Shown here: positions 6,067-8,601 of the stretch, piece after piece
How positions within the stretch are numbered: position 1 is the first letter of the stretch
How the letters are laid out: each line of letters opens with the position of its first letter
NCBI GenBank assembly: GCA_011391855.1
Contig: JAABPT010000030.1
Span: forward strand, 1 to 8,601
DNA from: Burkholderiales bacterium
GTDB lineage: Bacteria > Pseudomonadota > Gammaproteobacteria > Burkholderiales > Burkholderiaceae_C
Length of the DNA stretch: 8,601 bases
Reading direction: 5' to 3'
The notes under the pieces: generated by a model
What the model was told of the DNA's origin: nothing
What the model saw: only the letters and a program-made list of their open reading frames with translations
The model's database searches: none
Program-made: the position numbers and the translations under genes

Positions 6067-6190
6067 GAGTCAATGAAAAATGGACAGGCTGGCTCCCCGC
6101 TCGACCTGGGGACGGGCACCTGCCCAAAGACCCGTTGCCCGCAACCCTGGGGGCTTCTTACAACGCGCACCGCGGCACGCGCTCGATTCT

Positions 6191-6439
6191 TCAGCTCACC
6201 GCTTGCCAGGGGCTGCCCGGATCAGGCGTCAGCCTGCCCTGGCGGGCCATCTGATCCTGCTTGGCTTTGCTGGCGGCGGTGAGCATCGGCGCACGGTCGG
6301 CCGGGTCTACCAGCTCGCAGCGGGTGGAAGACAGCGCCTCGGCTGCAGCCGCCGCTTCGACGCTGAAGATGTCGCCGGTTTCCAGCCGCTTGCCGTTCAT
6401 GTGCAACGGCCGGGTGACGCGCAACTTGATCTTGGTCAT
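6191..6439 (-). CDS. Small hypothetical phage protein downstream of the capsid gene (82 aa)
   Basis: An 82-aa protein starting MTKIKLRVTRPLHMNGKRLE. The first 48 residues resemble the small beta-rich proteins found next to capsid genes in many phages: a short strand, then GKRLETGDIFSVEAAAAAEAL, then CELVDP. The rest is a polar, glutamine/lysine-rich tail with no recognised motif. ATG 6439 is supported by AAGGG about eight bases upstream, which overlaps the stop region of the capsid gene; the two genes are nine bases apart and so form an operon. A role in the capsid or head-tail joining is likely from position but not shown by any motif. Confidence 0.65.
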   Translation of the reverse strand: MTKIKLRVTRPLHMNGKRLETGDIFSVEAAAAAEALSSTRCELVDPADRAPMLTAASKAKQDQMARQGRLTPDPGSPWQAVS

Positions 6440-6448
6440 GATGTGCCC

Positions 6449-7570
6449 TTAGGTGATGCTCGTTGCCACGCTGAAGGCGGTCGGTTGAGGGAAAGCCAGG
6501 TCAACGTCCAGCACGACACGCGCCGACAGCACGCCGGTCGTGAAGGATGTGTACGGGTCGATCTCGATCCTGATGCCGGTGCCCCACAGCGCCACGATGG
6601 CCTTGCTGAAGTCTCCGCAGATCAACGTCGTGGCCGGTGCCAGTTTCGTGGCGTGCGCAGGCCGGCCCAGAATCGTGCCGTCATCCCACAGGTGCCGTCC
6701 CCCGCTGGCCACACGCTCGCGCGTCCCCAGCAGCGTCTGCATGGCTGGCGGGCCGACCCATTGCAGGGCGCCTTCCCGGCCGCCGGCAGTAAGCACGGCC
6801 TGGCGCATCGCTTGCAGGCCGGCGTAGGCCAGGCTGGTGCCGCTCTGTGTGCCGATGTTGGCGGTGGCAAGCAGACCCAGCGGCTGGCCGCTGTTGCCGC
6901 TGCCTGCGAAGAACGCGGTGTCCAGCAGCTCGCCCACGGCCGACAGCAGCTGTTGGCGCAGCAGCATTTCCACGGCCGGCGCCTGGCGCTGGAACTGGTG
7001 ACTGAAGGCGACGGTGACGGCTGCCACCTTCGGGCTCAGGCTCACGCTGCCGATGGTGGCCTGACTCTCGGTGTACTGGGTGACGCCATCCTCGGCCACC
7101 CACACGGCCGAGGCGGCGCCGGAGACGCGCGGGATGGTCAGGCTCTCACGCAGGCCAGACAGCACGGTCACGCCGGCCGAGGCGACCACGCTGTACGGCC
7201 GCAGCACGTCGAAGGGGTCGGCGTTGGCCGTGCCCACGAGGTATCCGGCATCGGTGGCCGTCGTCATGTCCCGCGTGGCGAGCGCGCCGAGGGGGACGAT
7301 GACGCGGTGCGGGTCATGGGTGCCACCTCCGATCATGGCCGCGCCGGAAGTGATTTCCCGCTCGTACCCGTCGTGCAGACCGCGCTCGGTGCGCATCTCG
7401 TTGAGCATCCGCGTCAACGAGAACATCGGCGCGGGCTTGGCGTCGGTGCCGCTCAACTCGGAGTAGTAGCGGGCCAGCTCACGCGCGATGGACGCACGCA
7501 CTGGGTCGGCGGTGGTGTGGTTGGTGTTCATGATGCGATGGTCGGTCGGGTCGCGCTCGGCAGCAACCAT
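6449..7570 (-). CDS. Phage major capsid protein, HK97 fold, without protease domain
   Basis: A 373-aa HK97-type major capsid protein (HK97 gp5 is 385 aa). After a variable N-terminus come SLTRMLNEMRTERGLHDGYE (51-70), VPLGALATRDMTTATDAGYL (92-111), VLSGLRESLTIPRVSG (136-151), VWVAEDG (157-163), SVSLSPKVAAVTVAFS (175-190) and the very typical AFFAGSGNSGQPLGLL (219-234), all in the usual family order. The end RVVLDVDLAFPQPTAFSVAT (351-370) closes the fold. The stretch from FSLTR to VPLGALATR looks like the capsid half of protease-capsid fusion proteins, but no protease precedes it here. ATG 7570 directly follows the upstream stop (TGAATG), favouring translational coupling; MNTNHT at 7531 is an alternative start. 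Neither has a clear Shine-Dalgarno sequence. The protein would assemble into an icosahedral shell. Confidence 0.88.
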   Translation of the reverse strand: MVAAERDPTDHRIMNTNHTTADPVRASIARELARYYSELSGTDAKPAPMFSLTRMLNEMRTERGLHDGYEREITSGAAMIGGGTHDPHRVIVPLGALATRDMTTATDAGYLVGTANADPFDVLRPYSVVASAGVTVLSGLRESLTIPRVSGAASAVWVAEDGVTQYTESQATIGSVSLSPKVAAVTVAFSHQFQRQAPAVEMLLRQQLLSAVGELLDTAFFAGSGNSGQPLGLLATANIGTQSGTSLAYAGLQAMRQAVLTAGGREGALQWVGPPAMQTLLGTRERVASGGRHLWDDGTILGRPAHATKLAPATTLICGDFSKAIVALWGTGIRIEIDPYTSFTTGVLSARVVLDVDLAFPQPTAFSVATSIT

Positions 7571-7942
7571 TCAAGCGGGTTTGCGGGTTTGACTCACGCA
7601 CCAAAGCGCGCCGCACCGCTCGTCACCGACCCGGCGCAGCACCAGACCATCGGCGTCCTTGTCGGCGCTGGTGGCCAGCAGGCGCCCGGTACTGCGCACG
7701 GTGCGGCCCGTCAACAGCACGGCTAGGCGCGTGCCGGCGGCGTCCATGCGAAGGCTGCACGCCAGCAGTTCGCCCGCAGTGAAGATGCGGCCAGCCATTG
7801 CGTCGTGCGCGGCCTGCACCAGCTCGGCGGTGATGTCGTCGGCACGGCCTCGGTGTAGACGACGCACCTCCACCGTGAGCGCCTGCACTTGGCGCACCAG
7901 CTCCTGCACGACGTTGGCAAGCTCGGGCGGGTGGTAGGGCAT
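7571..7942 (-). CDS. Hypothetical protein between terminase small subunit and capsid genes (about 123 aa)
   Basis: I do not recognise this protein. Its N-terminal third (NVVQELVRQVQALTVEVRRL) has a heptad-like pattern that suggests a short coiled coil and oligomerisation. The middle (AAHDAMAGRIFTAGELLA) and the C-terminal part (GRLLATSADKDADGLVLRRV, then CGALWCVS) look like a small mixed alpha/beta domain. There are no membrane segments. ATG 7942 shares one base with the stop of the upstream gene (TGATG); a GTG one codon earlier (7945) is equally possible. Its stop abuts the capsid ATG. It occupies the position where large terminase, portal and protease genes stand in HK97-type phages, yet it is far too short to be any of them. 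It could be a scaffold, a DNA-binding or a packaging accessory protein. Confidence 0.65.
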   Translation of the reverse strand: MPYHPPELANVVQELVRQVQALTVEVRRLHRGRADDITAELVQAAHDAMAGRIFTAGELLACSLRMDAAGTRLAVLLTGRTVRSTGRLLATSADKDADGLVLRRVGDERCGALWCVSQTRKPA

Positions 7943-8427
7943 CACTGCGGCGGCAGGCCAGCCGCCAGCGCCTGGCGCAACTCGGCGTCCAACATGGCCG
8001 ACACCTTCGTGACGTTGCTCTCAGCCGCCAGCAGCGGTGCCAAGCGCGCAGTCACCCCCATGACCCGCTGCCGCAGCCCGGACGCAAGGTTGCCGACGAT
8101 GCGCTCCATCGTGGCGTGCCGCAGTAGCTCGCCACGCTGTTCGGCTTCGAGCCGCTCGGACATCAGCATGTCGGCCACGGCCTGCCGCCTGCGCGCCTCG
8201 GCGTACGAAATCTCGCCTGCCTCGGTGGCCTCGGTCGTATGCTTCGGCGTGATGCGCGGCCGGGTGTTCGCCAGCCACTGCGCATCGGCGGCGATGGGGT
8301 CAATCAAGCCTTCGGGTGTCAAGGTGATGCGGCCAGCATGCAGGGCTTTGACCACGGCCGGCCGGCTGACGCCACGGTGACGCGCGTAGGCGGCGGGAGT
8401 GAGCAACTTTTGCGGAACTTGTGTCAT
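7942..8427 (-). CDS. Phage terminase small subunit-like protein (Nu1/DUF1441 type)
   Basis: A 161-aa protein with a MerR/Nu1-like helix-turn-helix at residues 9-33 (LTPAAYARHRGVSRPAVVKA and following), then the GLIDPIAADAQWLANTRPR stretch often found after the HTH in Nu1-like small terminases. A long charged helix SYAEARRRQAVADMLMSERL (75-94) with EAEQRGELL follows, matching the oligomerisation helix of this family, and then a C-terminal helical region. Such proteins bind the cos or pac site and recruit the large subunit and procapsid. ATG 8427 has AAAGG eight bases upstream. It is the first visible gene of the minus-strand cluster. The alternative is a phage DNA-binding or excisionase-like regulator, but length and the post-HTH helix favour terminase. 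Confidence 0.72.
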   Translation of the reverse strand: MTQVPQKLLTPAAYARHRGVSRPAVVKALHAGRITLTPEGLIDPIAADAQWLANTRPRITPKHTTEATEAGEISYAEARRRQAVADMLMSERLEAEQRGELLRHATMERIVGNLASGLRQRVMGVTARLAPLLAAESNVTKVSAMLDAELRQALAAGLPPQ

Positions 8428-8451
8428 TTCTGGAACCTTTCAGGCAACTAA

Positions 8452-8478
8452 GTTTTAGGTCGGACACTGGCGCGTGAA
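8452..8478 (-). promoter_or_regulatory. Weak candidate promoter for the phage-derived cluster
   Basis: On the minus strand TTCACG (8478-8473) and TAAAAC (8457-8452) stand 15 bases apart, about 25 bases upstream of the terminase-like gene. Each matches four or so of six consensus positions and the spacing is short, so support is modest. The AT-rich patch CTAAAACTTAG stands out from the surrounding GC-rich sequence. Confidence 0.25.
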
Positions 8479-8513
8479 GGGGGTGCAAACGACCCCTGCC
8501 GCACACGCCCAGG

Positions 8514-8550
8514 AGGGAGCCGCGACGCGAATCATTCGCGATGGCTCCCT
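8514..8550. repeat. Large interrupted inverted repeat upstream of the phage cluster
   Basis: Outer arms AGGGAGCC (8514-8521) and GGCTCCCT (8543-8550) are perfect, and inside them the 15-base dyad CGCGAAT-C-ATTCGCG (8526-8540) is also perfect; the arms are joined by short unpaired bases. It lies about 87 bases before the first cluster gene. It could end transcription of a gene beyond 8601, though no T-run follows, or be an operator or replication-related site. Confidence 0.65.
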
Positions 8551-8597
8551 ACTGGCGCCAGCGCATGCCGGTAGTTCGGACCCCATCGACGTTTCAT
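8532..8597 (-). other. Possible 3' end of an upstream gene, or a 21-aa small frame
   Basis: A minus-strand frame enters from the window edge, passes an ATG at 8597 and reads MKRRWGPNYRHALAPVGSHR before stopping at 8532, in the middle of the inverted repeat. The basic, aromatic-rich composition is not obviously random. It could be the C-terminus of a gene lying beyond 8601, but the window ends too soon to tell. Confidence 0.2.
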
Positions 8598-8601
8598 ATG
8601 G

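Noticed and set aside
5438..6076. 212-codon plus-strand frame
   Set aside because: Mostly antisense to the 123-aa gene, low-complexity Ser/Arg/Thr composition, no ribosome site and no recognisable domain.
6080..7726. 548-codon plus-strand frame opposite the capsid gene
   Set aside because: Gly/Arg/His/Gln-rich antisense shadow; the minus strand carries the capsid protein with motifs in family order.
5199..8601. CRISPR array, insertion sequence or integron attC sites
   Set aside because: No regularly spaced repeats with unique spacers, no transposase-like frame and no attC consensus ends were seen; the repeats present are single dyads and one short direct repeat.

Overview
The window joins an ordinary high-GC chromosomal segment (about 1-5198) to a phage-derived accessory segment (about 5199-8601) at a tRNA-Ser gene. 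GC-rich coding, the protein types (FabI, an Orn/Lys/Arg decarboxylase, an NfeD/SPFH pair, a DUF2237 protein) and the tRNA suggest a betaproteobacterium, probably Burkholderiales and perhaps Comamonadaceae. This comes from sequence character alone, without a database search.

Host part, left to right: fabI (+, last step of the fatty-acid elongation cycle) converges on a large PLP-dependent decarboxylase (-, 755 aa, AdiA-like length). The decarboxylase is divergent from a three-gene set on the + strand: an NfeD-like membrane protein, an SPFH/stomatin protein like E. coli QmcA, and a DUF2237 protein whose ATG overlaps the SPFH stop codon. Sixteen bases further lies a complete tRNA-Ser(GGA) with encoded CCA.

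Accessory part: directly after the tRNA come 496 bases with no convincing intact gene. They hold a 12-bp-period direct repeat close to the tRNA 3' end, a run of perfect or near-perfect inverted repeats (5320-5597) and what looks like a truncated piece of a mobile-element protein. Then follow five genes, all on the minus strand and pointing at the tRNA. In transcription order they are: a Nu1/DUF1441-like terminase small subunit with an N-terminal helix-turn-helix, an unknown 124-aa protein, an HK97-fold major capsid protein without a protease domain, an 82-aa protein and a 123-aa protein. The first three are packed end to end (TGATG overlap, then TGAATG). No portal, prohead protease or large terminase gene lies among them, although these normally separate the small terminase from the capsid gene in HK97-type phages.

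The best reading is one end of an integrated phage satellite or a reduced prophage inserted at tRNA-Ser, carrying a minimal packaging-specificity plus capsid module. No integrase is visible, so the rest of the element must lie beyond 8601 or be lost. The stem-loop-rich strip beside the tRNA and the portal-less capsid module are the two items most worth following up.
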